Part shown: positions 32,759 through 41,023 of the stretch, in pieces
Position numbering within the stretch: the first letter of the stretch is position 1
How the letters are laid out: every line of letters starts with the position of its first letter
Assembly: GCF_051549785.1 (NCBI RefSeq)
Contig: NZ_CP189974.1
Coordinates: 62,001-126,000 of the forward strand
Length of the DNA stretch: 64,000 nucleotides
DNA from: Caldatribacterium sp051549785
GTDB lineage: Bacteria > Atribacterota > Atribacteria > Atribacterales > Caldatribacteriaceae
Reading direction: 5' to 3'
Program-made: the position numbers and the translations under genes
Notes under the pieces: generated by a model
Seen by the model: the letters and a program-made list of their open reading frames with translations, nothing else
Told to the model about the DNA's origin: nothing
Databases searched by the model: none

Positions 32759-33547
32759 TCACCTCTTCATATTGTTGGTGATGCTCATCATCTCGTCGGC
32801 CGTGGTGACCGCTTTGGCGTTGATCTCGTAAGCTCTCTGGGCAGAAATCATCCGGACCATCTCCTCCACAATCTGGACGTTGGAGGTCTCGAGAAACCCC
32901 TGGGCCAGCGTCCCGAAACCCCCAAGTCCTGGGGTTCCCACCTGGGGATCGCCTGAAGCTGCTGTGGCCACGTAGAGGTTCCTTCCAATACTCAGGAGTC
33001 CTGCGGGGTTCACAAAACGGACCAGTTCAATCACTCCGACTTCCTGAGGTTCCGTCTCCCCGGGCATCTTCACCGTAACCGTCCCGTCCTGGGCGATGGT
33101 GATGGACTCAGCTTCCTGAGGAATGGTGATGGGAGGCTCAAGAGGGAATCCATCGCTTGTGACCATCCTTCCCTGGGCATCGAGCTTAAAGGACCCGTCT
33201 CTCGTGTAGGCCACCGTTCCGTCAGGGAGAAGGACCTGGAAGAACCCATCCCCCTCGATCACGAGATCCAGCGGATTCCCAGTTTCGTAGACATCACCCT
33301 GGGAGAAAATCTTCTGAATGGCCGCCGGGCGTACCCCAAGACCCACCTCAATGCCCGAAGGAACCTGGGTCTCGGGAGAGGTGGGGGTTCCCTTGAAGCG
33401 GATAACCTGGTACATGAGGTCCTGGAAGTCCACCCGGCTCTTCTTGAACCCCGTGGTGTTGACGTTGGCGAGGTTGTTGGCAATCACATCGAGGTCGAGT
33501 TGCTTGGCCTGCATCCCCGTGGCCGCCGTCCATAGCGCTCGAATCAT
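32759..33547 (-). CDS. flgG: Flagellar distal rod protein FlgG
   Basis: The 262-residue protein begins MIRALWTAATGMQAKQLDLD and VIANNLANVNTTGFKKSRVD, and ends with the C-terminal rod motif ETSNVQIVEEMVRMISAQRA. The start ATG at 33547 has AGGAGGAGGAG upstream. Length is standard. Confidence 0.97.
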   Translation of the reverse strand: MIRALWTAATGMQAKQLDLDVIANNLANVNTTGFKKSRVDFQDLMYQVIRFKGTPTSPETQVPSGIEVGLGVRPAAIQKIFSQGDVYETGNPLDLVIEGDGFFQVLLPDGTVAYTRDGSFKLDAQGRMVTSDGFPLEPPITIPQEAESITIAQDGTVTVKMPGETEPQEVGVIELVRFVNPAGLLSIGRNLYVATAASGDPQVGTPGLGGFGTLAQGFLETSNVQIVEEMVRMISAQRAYEINAKAVTTADEMMSITNNMKR

Positions 33548-33560
33548 CGCTCTCCTCCTC

Positions 33561-34316
33561 CTATCCCAGACGAGGGATGTCATTTACCGCCTTCCCCAGC
33601 GTTTCATCCTGGGCCACTACAGCCCGCTGGGTGAGCTCGTACTCTCTGAGGGCTTCAATCATCCGCACCATGGCCTCCACAATCTCCACATTGGACCGTT
33701 CCAGAAATCCCTGCCGGATGGTATACCGCTGGGCCACCTCGGGCACCACTCCTCTTGGCACCCGAAAGAGGTTCTCACCCTGTTTCTCCAGAAGGCCAGG
33801 ATCAGCGAACCGCACAATCCGGAGTTTCCCTACCACCTCTTCCCCCACCCGGATATTGCCCTCTTCATCCACCACCACCTCTCCCTGCGGGGGAAGCACG
33901 AGGTCGCCCCCCTCTCCCTGGACAGGATACCCCCCTGGAGTCACAAGCCTTCCATCGGCACTCCGCAGGAAATTCCCTGCCCGGGTGTACGCTTCGCCTT
34001 CCCCGGTCATCACCACGAAAAACCCTTCACCCTCGATGGCGAGATCCAGGGGGTTCCCCGTCATCTCCAACCTGCCCTGGGAAAAATCGGTGGTGAACTC
34101 CACCTGGGGCTGCACAGCAAGGGGGAGTTCCCCCACAAAAGCGGGATGTTCTCCAGAAACAAAGCGGAAAAGCTCCGCTACCTCTCCTCCCTCAATGGAG
34201 AAGACGTCCTTTTTAAAGCCCGGGGTGTCGATATTGGCAATGTTGTTGGCGAGGATAGCCTGCTTGATTTCGTGGAGATTGAGCCCCGAAAGGGCAGTGT
34301 AGATTCCCCGGATCAC
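33561..34316 (-). CDS. flgF: Flagellar proximal rod protein FlgF
   Basis: The 251-residue protein has the rod motif VIRGIYTALSGLNLHEIKQ, NNIANIDTPGFKKDVF and the C-terminal ERSNVEIVEAMVRMIEALRE. It is the FlgG-like second gene of the pair. The start is GTG at 34316, preceded by a full-consensus GGGAGGTGAT site that is completely buried in a hairpin. Confidence 0.93.
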   Translation of the reverse strand: MIRGIYTALSGLNLHEIKQAILANNIANIDTPGFKKDVFSIEGGEVAELFRFVSGEHPAFVGELPLAVQPQVEFTTDFSQGRLEMTGNPLDLAIEGEGFFVVMTGEGEAYTRAGNFLRSADGRLVTPGGYPVQGEGGDLVLPPQGEVVVDEEGNIRVGEEVVGKLRIVRFADPGLLEKQGENLFRVPRGVVPEVAQRYTIRQGFLERSNVEIVEAMVRMIEALREYELTQRAVVAQDETLGKAVNDIPRLG

Positions 34317-34318
34317 GC

Positions 34319-34344
34319 TATCACCTCCCGCAGGGGAGGTGATA
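34319..34344 (-). promoter_or_regulatory. Hairpin sequestering the flgF ribosome-binding site
   Basis: The minus strand reads TATCACCTCCC, loop CTGC, GGGAGGTGATA: a perfect 11-bp stem. The second arm is the flgF Shine-Dalgarno sequence, ending two bases before the GTG start. The first arm copies the anti-Shine-Dalgarno sequence of 16S rRNA. No T-tract follows, so it is not an intrinsic terminator for tatD. Confidence 0.75.
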
Positions 34345-34368
34345 AAGAAACATGCCAAAAAGAAGAGG

Positions 34369-35142
34369 TTACGGATGGGAATTTCTGAGGAAAACCCGAA
34401 GGAAGTTCTCCCAAAGACACGCCTTCAGGTCCTCGGGGTTTTCCCCCAAAAGAGCGGCGAAAAAGCCCGCCGTCTCCACGAGGAATGCCGGCTCGTTTCT
34501 TGCACCCCGCTTTGGCTGAGGCGCAAGATAAGGCGCATCGGTTTCGAGGAAAAGACGCTCAGGAGGAACCGTCCGCGCCATCTCCCGGAGACGAAACGCC
34601 TTCGGATAGGTCACCACACCGCCAAAAGATACGTACCACCCCCGGGAGAGAACACGCCTGAGGAGTTCCGAATCCCCCGAAAAGCAGTGCCACACCACAG
34701 GGACGTTTCTGGCTTTTTCTGCGAGAATCCGGAAGACGTCCTCCTCTGCATTCCGGGAGTGCACCACAAGGGGAAGGCTGTACCGTTCAGCGAGTTCAAC
34801 CTGAGCAGCAAAAACGGCCTTTTGCTCTTTTTTGTAGGTTGTGTCCCAGAAGTAATCGAGGCCAACCTCCCCCACCGCGAGGATGCTTTCCTCTTTGAGG
34901 AGGTCCTCAAGCGGTGAAAGGTCGACCTCCCCCTTCACCTCTTGAGGGTGTACCCCCACACATCCGTAGACCCCGGGATAGAGCCGGACGAGTTCCACGA
35001 CCTTTTCCGAAGACTCAAGAGAGGTCCCAGCGGTGACAACGTGCGCCACTCCCACCTTCCGGGCACGGGACAGCACCTCGGGGAGATCCTCCCGGAAGGC
35101 CTTGTCGTCAAGGTGGGCGTGAATGTCGACCCAAAAGGTCAT
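34369..35142 (-). CDS. tatD: TatD-family metal-dependent hydrolase
   Basis: The 257-residue TIM-barrel protein has the metal ligands HAHLD (His8, His10), GEVGLDYFWD (Glu), VHSRNAEEDVF, HCFSG and the Asp in LFLETDAPYLAPQP. TatD enzymes are metal-dependent DNases/phosphoesterases and this gene follows metG in many bacteria. The ATG overlaps the tRNA-binding gene's stop as ATGA. Confidence 0.92.
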   Translation of the reverse strand: MTFWVDIHAHLDDKAFREDLPEVLSRARKVGVAHVVTAGTSLESSEKVVELVRLYPGVYGCVGVHPQEVKGEVDLSPLEDLLKEESILAVGEVGLDYFWDTTYKKEQKAVFAAQVELAERYSLPLVVHSRNAEEDVFRILAEKARNVPVVWHCFSGDSELLRRVLSRGWYVSFGGVVTYPKAFRLREMARTVPPERLFLETDAPYLAPQPKRGARNEPAFLVETAGFFAALLGENPEDLKACLWENFLRVFLRNSHP

Positions 35143-35474
35143 CGCACTCTGCTTCCCGGAGCGATGTCTCGATCAACGGTGACGAGGCTCACCTTCCCCT
35201 GCCCGTCATCGGCGGCAAGGAGCATTCCCTGGGATTTGATCCCCCGGATGACCGCGGGTTCGAGGTTGGCGACCACCACAACCTTTTTCCCCACCATCTC
35301 CTCCACCGAATAGTACGGAGCCAGTCCGGCAACCAGGGTCCGTTCCTCCGTTCCCAGGTTCACCCGGAGCACCATAAGGGCCCGGGTTCCCTCCACCCGC
35401 TCGGCGCTCACCACTTCCCCAACCCGAAGGTCGATTTTCTGGAAATCTTCAAGGTGGATTTCCTGAGATTGCAT
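35139..35474 (-). CDS. Stand-alone tRNA-binding domain protein (MetRS C-terminal / EMAP-like domain)
   Basis: The 111-residue protein is an OB-fold tRNA-binding domain: FQKIDLRVGEVVSAERVEG, TLVAGLAPYYSVEEMVGKKV, VVANLEPAVIRGIKSQGMLL and ADDGQGKVSLVTVDRDIAPGS. In most bacteria this is fused to the C-terminus of MetRS. Here it has its own ribosome site (GAGAGGAGG) and ATG, 16 bases after metG and not in its frame. It probably acts in trans as the MetRS beta subunit. Confidence 0.9.
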   Translation of the reverse strand: MQSQEIHLEDFQKIDLRVGEVVSAERVEGTRALMVLRVNLGTEERTLVAGLAPYYSVEEMVGKKVVVVANLEPAVIRGIKSQGMLLAADDGQGKVSLVTVDRDIAPGSRVR

Positions 35475-35490
35475 TCCGTTCAACCTCCTC

Positions 35491-37020
35491 TCATCCCTGC
35501 AGGCGAGGAAACAGGGGCTCAGGCTGAGCCACAGAGAACACCGATGGACCCTTCCCCCAATCGCACAGCGCCAGAGGATTGCAATCCTCCAGAATTTCCT
35601 CCACCCCCAGGTACTGCAAAAGCCTCGTTGCAGTCTCCGGCATGAAGGGGAACACAAACACCCCGAGTATCCTTCCGCAATCAAGGAGTCTATATAGCAC
35701 CCGGTCGAGTTCCTCCCCAAGACCCGGATCCTTTGCCATCCGCCAGGGGGCCCTCTGGTCGAGGTAACGGTTGCCGAAGTGCACAAGACGCCAGACCTCT
35801 CCAAGGGCCTGGGAGAAGGCAAAACGGTCCATAAAGGCGAAGAACCGTTCTCGAACCTCCTGAAGGAGCTCTTCCCACTCCCGGTCTTCATACCGGGAAG
35901 GTTTCGCCACCCGGCCACTCCGGTACTTCCAGACCATGTTCAGCGTCCGGTGGATGAGGTTTCCGAAGTTATCCGAAAGATCAGCATTGCTCCGCTCCAC
36001 AAATGCCCGCTCCGAAAAATCCCCATCCAGCCCAAAGCTCACCTCCCGCATGAGGAAGTACCGGAAGCGATCCACACCAAATCGGGCAATAACCTCAAGG
36101 GGGTCCACCACATTGCCCTTGGATTTGGACATCTTCTCTCCCTCCACCGTCCACCAGCCATGGGCGAAGACCCGCCGGGGGAGAGGAAGCCCCGCCGCAA
36201 GGAGCATGCTGGGCCAGAGGACAGCATGGAACCGGAGGATGTCCTTCCCCACAAGGTGGTGGGCCGAAGGCCAGAAGGTCTCGAAGAGTTCCCTATCCCT
36301 CCCAAACCCCACCACCGTGAGGTGGTTGATGAGCGCATCGAACCAGACGTAGATGGTGTGATCTGGGTCTCCGGGAACGGGAATCCCCCACCGGACCCCC
36401 AATCGAGAAATGCTCTGGTCTTTGAGGCCCCCCTTCACGAAACTGTAGATTTCATTGAAGCGGCTCTCCGGCATCACGAAGTCGGGATGCTCATCAAGGT
36501 ACCTCAGGAGAGGCTCGGTAAATTTCGAGAGGGCGAAGAAATAGCTCTCCTCCCGCAGGCGCTCAAGGGGCCTGCCACAATCAGGACACACCAGGCGCCC
36601 TTCAAGCTGCGCTTCCGTCCAGAAGGTCTCACAGGGTACACAGTACCATCCCTCGTACTCACCCTTGTAGATGTATCCCTTCTCCTTGAGGAGGAGAAAG
36701 AACGATTGAACGGTTCTCTCGTGCTCGGGGTCGGTTGTCCTGATGAACACATCGTGGGAGATGTGCATCCGTTTCCAGAGGTCCTGGAAACGAAGGACCA
36801 CCCGATCCACGAGTTCCTGGGGAGTAAGACCAGCATCCTGAGCAGCCCTGGCGATTTTCTGCCCGTGCTCGTCGGTTCCCGTGGAGAAGAGCACCCGTTC
36901 CCCTTTCATGCGGTGGAAACGGGCCAGAACGTCGGCAGCGCAGGTGGTGTAGGCATGCCCGATGTGGGGAACGTCGTTCACATAGTAGATTGGCGTCGTG
37001 ATATAGAAACTCCCATCCAT
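35491..37020 (-). CDS. metG: Methionyl-tRNA synthetase (catalytic and anticodon domains)
   Basis: The 509-residue class I synthetase has HIGH (residues 19-22, PHIGHAYT), the zinc/knuckle CVPCETFW and CPDCGRP, the KMSKS loop (EKMSKSKGNVVDPL), and an anticodon-binding helical domain. It ends PEPLFPRLQG and lacks the C-terminal tRNA-binding domain, which is the next gene. The start ATG at 37020 has GAGGGGACAGGGA upstream. It heads the minus-strand run that leads into the flagellar genes. Confidence 0.96.
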   Translation of the reverse strand: MDGSFYITTPIYYVNDVPHIGHAYTTCAADVLARFHRMKGERVLFSTGTDEHGQKIARAAQDAGLTPQELVDRVVLRFQDLWKRMHISHDVFIRTTDPEHERTVQSFFLLLKEKGYIYKGEYEGWYCVPCETFWTEAQLEGRLVCPDCGRPLERLREESYFFALSKFTEPLLRYLDEHPDFVMPESRFNEIYSFVKGGLKDQSISRLGVRWGIPVPGDPDHTIYVWFDALINHLTVVGFGRDRELFETFWPSAHHLVGKDILRFHAVLWPSMLLAAGLPLPRRVFAHGWWTVEGEKMSKSKGNVVDPLEVIARFGVDRFRYFLMREVSFGLDGDFSERAFVERSNADLSDNFGNLIHRTLNMVWKYRSGRVAKPSRYEDREWEELLQEVRERFFAFMDRFAFSQALGEVWRLVHFGNRYLDQRAPWRMAKDPGLGEELDRVLYRLLDCGRILGVFVFPFMPETATRLLQYLGVEEILEDCNPLALCDWGKGPSVFSVAQPEPLFPRLQG

Positions 37021-37054
37021 TCCCTGTCCCCTCGTTTCCCACATTTTGCCCTTA

Positions 37055-37083
37055 AAAGTACCGCACTTTCCGGGCGCTGTCAA
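37055..37083 (-). promoter_or_regulatory. Sigma-70 promoter of metG
   Basis: TTGACA, a 17-base spacer, then TACTTT on the minus strand. The predicted start near 37048 gives a leader of about 28 bases. No T-box or SAM riboswitch structure was recognised. Confidence 0.7.
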
Positions 37084-37164
37084 TCGCCTGGTGGAGGAGC
37101 CCACGTACTTCTCCCTCGAAACTGCAGGACCGAAGGAAGGTCACGGGGCGAGATTATCTCCTAT

Positions 37165-37193
37165 TTGACATAACCTGATATTTTGACTATAAT
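37165..37193 (+). promoter_or_regulatory. Consensus sigma-70 promoter of the cupin-glycosyltransferase operon
   Basis: TTGACA, exactly 17 bases, then TATAAT: a perfect consensus match and the strongest promoter seen in the window. The predicted start near 37200 precedes the GGAGGTGG ribosome site and ATG at 37238. Confidence 0.88.
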
Positions 37194-37237
37194 AGAGAAC
37201 GCCTGCAGCGTCAAGCCCTCGTGCGGAGGTGGTTCCC

Positions 37238-37636
37238 ATGCGTGATCTGGTTACTCAAAACCATTCCTGTCGCACCGGTCGGCACACGAGAGAACCGTGT
37301 ACTGAAGAAGTCCAGAAACCATGGGGACGTTTCATCCGGTACACCCTCAACGAGCCCACCACGGTGAAAATTCTCGAGGTTAAGCCTCAGGCATCACTGA
37401 GCCTGCAATCCCACCGCCATCGCGACGAGCTGTGGGTTGTGCTCTCCGGAGAGGCCACGGCAGAAATCGAGGGGAGGAAACACCGGCTTGGAGACCTTGC
37501 AACGCTTTTTGTTCCTCGAGGGACAAAACACCGTCTCTGGGCACACCGCGCTCCGGTGAGAGTCCTCGAAATTTCTTTTGGCTTTTTCGACGAAGAGGAC
37601 ATCGTCCGCTACGAGGACGAGTATGGGAGAACCTGA
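37238..37636 (+). CDS. Cupin of the mannose-6-phosphate isomerase type II family
   Basis: The 132-residue protein matches the cupin domain at the C-terminus of ManC and stand-alone mannose-6-phosphate isomerases: KPWGRFIRYTLNEPTTVKIL, LQSHRHRDELWVVLSGEA (metal-binding His-x-His), and VPRGTKHRLWA. It probably interconverts fructose-6-phosphate and mannose-6-phosphate, or binds a related sugar. It leads an operon with a GT4 glycosyltransferase, so a mannose-derived donor is plausible. The start ATG at 37238 follows GGAGGTGG. Confidence 0.78.
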   Translation: MRDLVTQNHSCRTGRHTREPCTEEVQKPWGRFIRYTLNEPTTVKILEVKPQASLSLQSHRHRDELWVVLSGEATAEIEGRKHRLGDLATLFVPRGTKHRLWAHRAPVRVLEISFGFFDEEDIVRYEDEYGRT

Positions 37637-37658
37637 AAACTCACGGGAGGTGAGAACA

Positions 37659-38834
37659 ATGTCCACTCCTCGCAATCAGAGGGTCCTGTATTTTTCAACA
37701 TATCCCCCAACGGAATGCGGCCTGGCCACCTTCACCCAGGACCTTGCTTCTGCCGCTACTTCCTGGGGTCTCGCACATCCTGTGGTCATTGCCATTGAAC
37801 AGGGAGGGGAAAAGACTTCAACGCGACCTCCTGAGGTACTCTTTGTGGTGCGGAGGGACCACGAGCTCGACTACATCAAGGCGGCAAAGATTGCCAGCGA
37901 TGTTGCCGATGTGGTGAGTATCCAGCACGAATTCGGCATCTTCGGCGGAGAAAACGGGGAGTTTGTGCTCACTTTCCTGAAGCATCTGAAAAAGCGCTCT
38001 GTTGTGACTCTCCACACCGTTCTCTCGCGCCCGGACTCTGGGAAACTTGCCATTATCCGGGAAATGTCTCACTACGCCGACGCCTTCGTTTGCATGAACC
38101 GTCTGGCCATCCCCATCCTTGAACGGGTGTACGGCCTCCCACCGCACAAAATTTCCTACATCCCCCACGGAGCGCCCCACCACATCCCCGAAGACAAGGA
38201 CAGAGCAAAAAGTCTCCTTGGACTTTCGGGGAGAACTGTTCTCTCCACCTTTGGCCTCCTCAGTCCGGGGAAGGGCATCGAATACGCCATCGAAGCCCTG
38301 CCTGGAGTTGTTCACCGTTTCCCCAACGTCCTCTACCTCATCCTCGGAGAAACCCATCCCAAAGAGCGAGAAAAACGGGGAGAATCCTACCGGGCCCTTC
38401 TGGAAGAGAAAGTTCGTAGGCTCGGTCTCGAAGACCACGTGCACTTCGTGAACCGTTACCTCTCTCAGGAAGAACTCGCCCAGTACCTTACCGCAACAGA
38501 TATTTACCTCACACCCTATCTCAATCCCGAGCAGGTCACAAGCGGTACCCTCGCCTATGCCCTCCGCTTTGGAAAAATCGTCATCTCCACACCCTACCTC
38601 TCCGCCCGGGAAGCACTTCAGGACGGTACAGGCATTCTCGTTCCCTTCCGGAATACCACGGCCATCCAGGAAGCACTCCTGGAACTCCTTGAGCACCCCG
38701 AGAAAATGCACGCCATTGAAGTCCAGGCAAAAAACGCCGGGACAGCCTACTCCTGGGACCGGGTGGCTCAAGAATACGCGAAACTCCTCGAACGTATTCT
38801 CTGCCATGCCCGTGCCGCGTCCTCGAAGGAGTGA
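37659..38834 (+). CDS. GT4-family glycosyltransferase
   Basis: The 391-residue GT-B protein has an N-terminal FSTYPPTECGLATFTQDLA motif typical of GT4 enzymes. SIQHEFGIFGGENGEFVLTF and the C-terminal domain (LSTFGLLSPGKGIEYAIEAL; YLTPYLNPEQVTSGTLAYAL, carrying the conserved donor-binding Glu) follow. Enzymes of this subgroup commonly sit beside beta-mannoside-acting genes. Donor and acceptor are unknown. The start ATG has GGGAGGTG upstream. It is followed at once by the six-hairpin-like gene. Confidence 0.85.
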   Translation: MSTPRNQRVLYFSTYPPTECGLATFTQDLASAATSWGLAHPVVIAIEQGGEKTSTRPPEVLFVVRRDHELDYIKAAKIASDVADVVSIQHEFGIFGGENGEFVLTFLKHLKKRSVVTLHTVLSRPDSGKLAIIREMSHYADAFVCMNRLAIPILERVYGLPPHKISYIPHGAPHHIPEDKDRAKSLLGLSGRTVLSTFGLLSPGKGIEYAIEALPGVVHRFPNVLYLILGETHPKEREKRGESYRALLEEKVRRLGLEDHVHFVNRYLSQEELAQYLTATDIYLTPYLNPEQVTSGTLAYALRFGKIVISTPYLSAREALQDGTGILVPFRNTTAIQEALLELLEHPEKMHAIEVQAKNAGTAYSWDRVAQEYAKLLERILCHARAASSKE

Positions 38835-38840
38835 AGGACT

Positions 38841-39923
38841 ATGCTCTTCCTGAGGACACGGAAAAAGACCCTCGCTCTTCGCCTCGAGTACCTTGCGGCG
38901 CTCACCGACCACTTTGGCCTCTACCAGCATTCTGTTTTCGGCGTCCCCGACCTCCGCCACGGGTACACCACCGATGATGTAGCCCGAGCTCTCCTTGTGA
39001 CCATCCGCCATTTTGAGCTCTTTGGCAAACCCTGGGTACTGAAACTCTCAAGAAGGTACCTGTCCTTCCTCCAGTGGGCTCAGAGACCCGATGGGCTCTT
39101 CCACAACCTCTTCGCCATCGACCGTAAACCCCTTGACGAGGTGGGTTCTGAGGACTGTCAGGGGAGAGCCTTCTGGGCGCTTTCGGCCCTGTTCGCTTCT
39201 TCCTGCTTTCCCCGGGAGCTCAGAGAACCTGCCCGGAGAATGCTTGAGAGGCTCACCCCTCATCTTCTCTCCCTGCACCATCCCCGCCCGATGGGTTTTC
39301 TCCTCGAGGGCCTGCGTGAACTTGTCCCGGAAGGAGCGGTCCCGGGGATGGAGCTCTCCATCACCGAATGCGCCTCGCTCTTTGGGGAAAAGATCCTCAG
39401 ATGCTACAGGGAGCATTCCGACCCCCTGTGGAGGTGGTTCGATGAGGCCCTTACCTGGGGCAATGCCCTGCTCCCCCTGGCCCTTTTCACCGCCTATGAA
39501 CTCACCGAGGACCAGAGGTTTTTCAAAGCAGCCAAAGAAAGCTTTGAATTCCTTTCTTCTCAGGTCTTTATGGACGGCATGTTCGTCCCTATCGGGAATA
39601 GAGGGTGGTATCGGAAGGGAGGGAAACGGGCGCTTTTTGACCAGCAGCCCATTGAGGCCTTCTGGATGCTCGTTGCCTCCCTCAGAGCCTCGAAATTCTA
39701 CGACCCGGAGAGGAACCGAAAACGAGCTTCGCTGTCTTTAGAGTGGTTTCTGGGAAGAAATGTCCACCACTTGAGTCTCTACGACGAAGCAACAGGTTCC
39801 TGCGCCGATGGACTCACGCCTTCTGGGCTCAATGAGAATCGGGGAGCCGAAAGCACCATTGCGTGTCTTTTGAGTCTGCTTTTTGCCCATAAAGCGGGGT
39901 TTTTCAGAGTAAAAGCCCTCTGA
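38841..39923 (+). CDS. Six-hairpin (alpha/alpha-barrel) glycosidase-like protein
   Basis: The 360-residue, helix-rich protein has repeated aromatic hairpins (GYTTDDVARALLVTIRHFEL; SEDCQGRAFWALSALFASSC; WGNALLPLALFTAYELTEDQ; FDQQPIEAFWMLVASLRAS) and ends with GLNENRGAESTIACLLSL. The layout is that of six-hairpin glycosidase-like proteins seen next to GT4 genes. It has no signal peptide, so it acts in the cytoplasm, perhaps trimming or phosphorolysing the glycan made next door. Activity is not established. Confidence 0.65.
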   Translation: MLFLRTRKKTLALRLEYLAALTDHFGLYQHSVFGVPDLRHGYTTDDVARALLVTIRHFELFGKPWVLKLSRRYLSFLQWAQRPDGLFHNLFAIDRKPLDEVGSEDCQGRAFWALSALFASSCFPRELREPARRMLERLTPHLLSLHHPRPMGFLLEGLRELVPEGAVPGMELSITECASLFGEKILRCYREHSDPLWRWFDEALTWGNALLPLALFTAYELTEDQRFFKAAKESFEFLSSQVFMDGMFVPIGNRGWYRKGGKRALFDQQPIEAFWMLVASLRASKFYDPERNRKRASLSLEWFLGRNVHHLSLYDEATGSCADGLTPSGLNENRGAESTIACLLSLLFAHKAGFFRVKAL

Positions 39924-39926
39924 GCC

Positions 39927-39955
39927 TTGCCGAAGCCCGAAACTTCTGTCATAAT
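39927..39955 (+). promoter_or_regulatory. Promoter placing the transcript start at the GTG of the YbhN-like gene
   Basis: TTGCCG, a 17-base spacer, then CATAAT. The GTG start at 39962 is seven bases beyond the -10, the usual transcription start, so the mRNA would be leaderless. No Shine-Dalgarno sequence lies upstream. Confidence 0.55.
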
Positions 39956-39961
39956 GGGATT

Positions 39962-40984
39962 GTGCGCGGAATTGAACACGCCCTCAATCCCCGAAAGATT
40001 CTCAGGCAGTTCCTCGTGGGAGTGGGCGGGAGTGCAGGGGCCCTGGTGCTCATCGTGCTTTCCCTTTTCCGCCGGGAAGGACGGGTGGTCTTTGCCGTTC
40101 CTGCTCCCCAGTACCTTCTTTTGGGTGTGCTCCTCCTCATCTGCGGATGGTCCTGCGATGCCCTGCGGGTTATGGTGACGGCCCGCATCTGGAGAAAGCG
40201 CATTCGCTTTCGGGATGGCCTCACCGCGGTTCTCTCTGGGTACTTCTTAAGCGGCATCACCCCTGCCAACACAGGGGGGAACGTTGCCGAAATCTACGTC
40301 CTCACAAAATCCGGGCTCTCCCTTGGGGAGGCAACCTCGCTGACCCTCGTGGGAGGAGCGCTGTACTCGCTGAGCCTCGTGACCCTCTTCTTCACTTTCT
40401 CTTTCCTCCAGAAAGAGCCCATTCCTTCCCGAATCTTCCAGGTCACCTCGTACCTCCTCGGGCTCTATGCCGTCCTCATCGGCATTCTGGCAGCCTTTCT
40501 CAGGTTCCCCACGCCCCTTGTGGCGCTCTCTGGGAAAATCGGTGCCTTTCTAACCTCTCGTTTTCCCCGCCTTGCTCCCACTGGACAGGAAATCCCTACC
40601 CTCGTCAGCAACTTCCTCTTCGACCTTCGGGGAAAACTCCTCATTTTCCTCCGCAACCCCCATTACCTTGGATGGAACATTGCCATGTACTGCCTGCACT
40701 TCCTCTGCCTCTTCGGTACGACCTACTTCATCCTCCTCGCCCTTTCTGAAACCCGTCTCTCTTGGTTCTCGGCCATTCATCTCCAGGTTCCCCTCTTCTT
40801 CGCCCTTCGTTTCACCCCGGTCCCTGGAGCAAGCGGTGTGGCCGAGCTCTCCTTTGCCTCGCTCTTCAAGCCTTTCCTTGAAGGCGGAAAGGCGAGCCTT
40901 CTTGTGTTCTTCTGGCGTCTTCTCACCTATTATGGGGCCTTAGGTGCCGGAAGTATTGCCTTTTTCCGAACCCTGGCCCGCTGA
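39962..40984 (+). CDS. YbhN/UPF0104 (LPG-synthase-like, AglD-type) membrane protein
   Basis: The 340-residue protein has about eight membrane segments and the family motifs GYFLSGITPANTGGNVAEIY and LRFTPVPGASGVAELSFASL. These belong to the lysylphosphatidylglycerol synthetase membrane-domain family, whose members include flippases and the archaeal AglD dolichol-sugar transferase. It lacks the C-terminal aminoacyltransferase domain. Its place after glycosyltransferase genes suggests a role in glycan or lipid-sugar assembly. The start is GTG at 39962. Confidence 0.8.
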   Translation: MRGIEHALNPRKILRQFLVGVGGSAGALVLIVLSLFRREGRVVFAVPAPQYLLLGVLLLICGWSCDALRVMVTARIWRKRIRFRDGLTAVLSGYFLSGITPANTGGNVAEIYVLTKSGLSLGEATSLTLVGGALYSLSLVTLFFTFSFLQKEPIPSRIFQVTSYLLGLYAVLIGILAAFLRFPTPLVALSGKIGAFLTSRFPRLAPTGQEIPTLVSNFLFDLRGKLLIFLRNPHYLGWNIAMYCLHFLCLFGTTYFILLALSETRLSWFSAIHLQVPLFFALRFTPVPGASGVAELSFASLFKPFLEGGKASLLVFFWRLLTYYGALGAGSIAFFRTLAR

Positions 40985-40988
40985 ACCC

Positions 40989-41017
40989 TTGCCATCCTCC
41001 AATTTCTCTGGCAAAAT
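40989..41017 (+). promoter_or_regulatory. Promoter placing the transcript start at the ATG of the ZIP transporter
   Basis: TTGCCA, a 17-base spacer, then CAAAAT. The ATG at 41024 is seven bases beyond the -10, and no ribosome-binding site precedes it. The geometry is identical to that of the YbhN-like gene. Confidence 0.55.
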
Positions 41018-41023
41018 TGGGCC

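Noticed and set aside
37021..37160. T-box or SAM riboswitch upstream of metG
   Set aside because: The predicted leader is only about 28 bases, too short for either, and no conserved T-box sequence is present.
35779..37173. 464-codon open frame antisense to metG
   Set aside because: It covers a highly conserved synthetase on the other strand, crosses its promoter, and has no recognisable motif.
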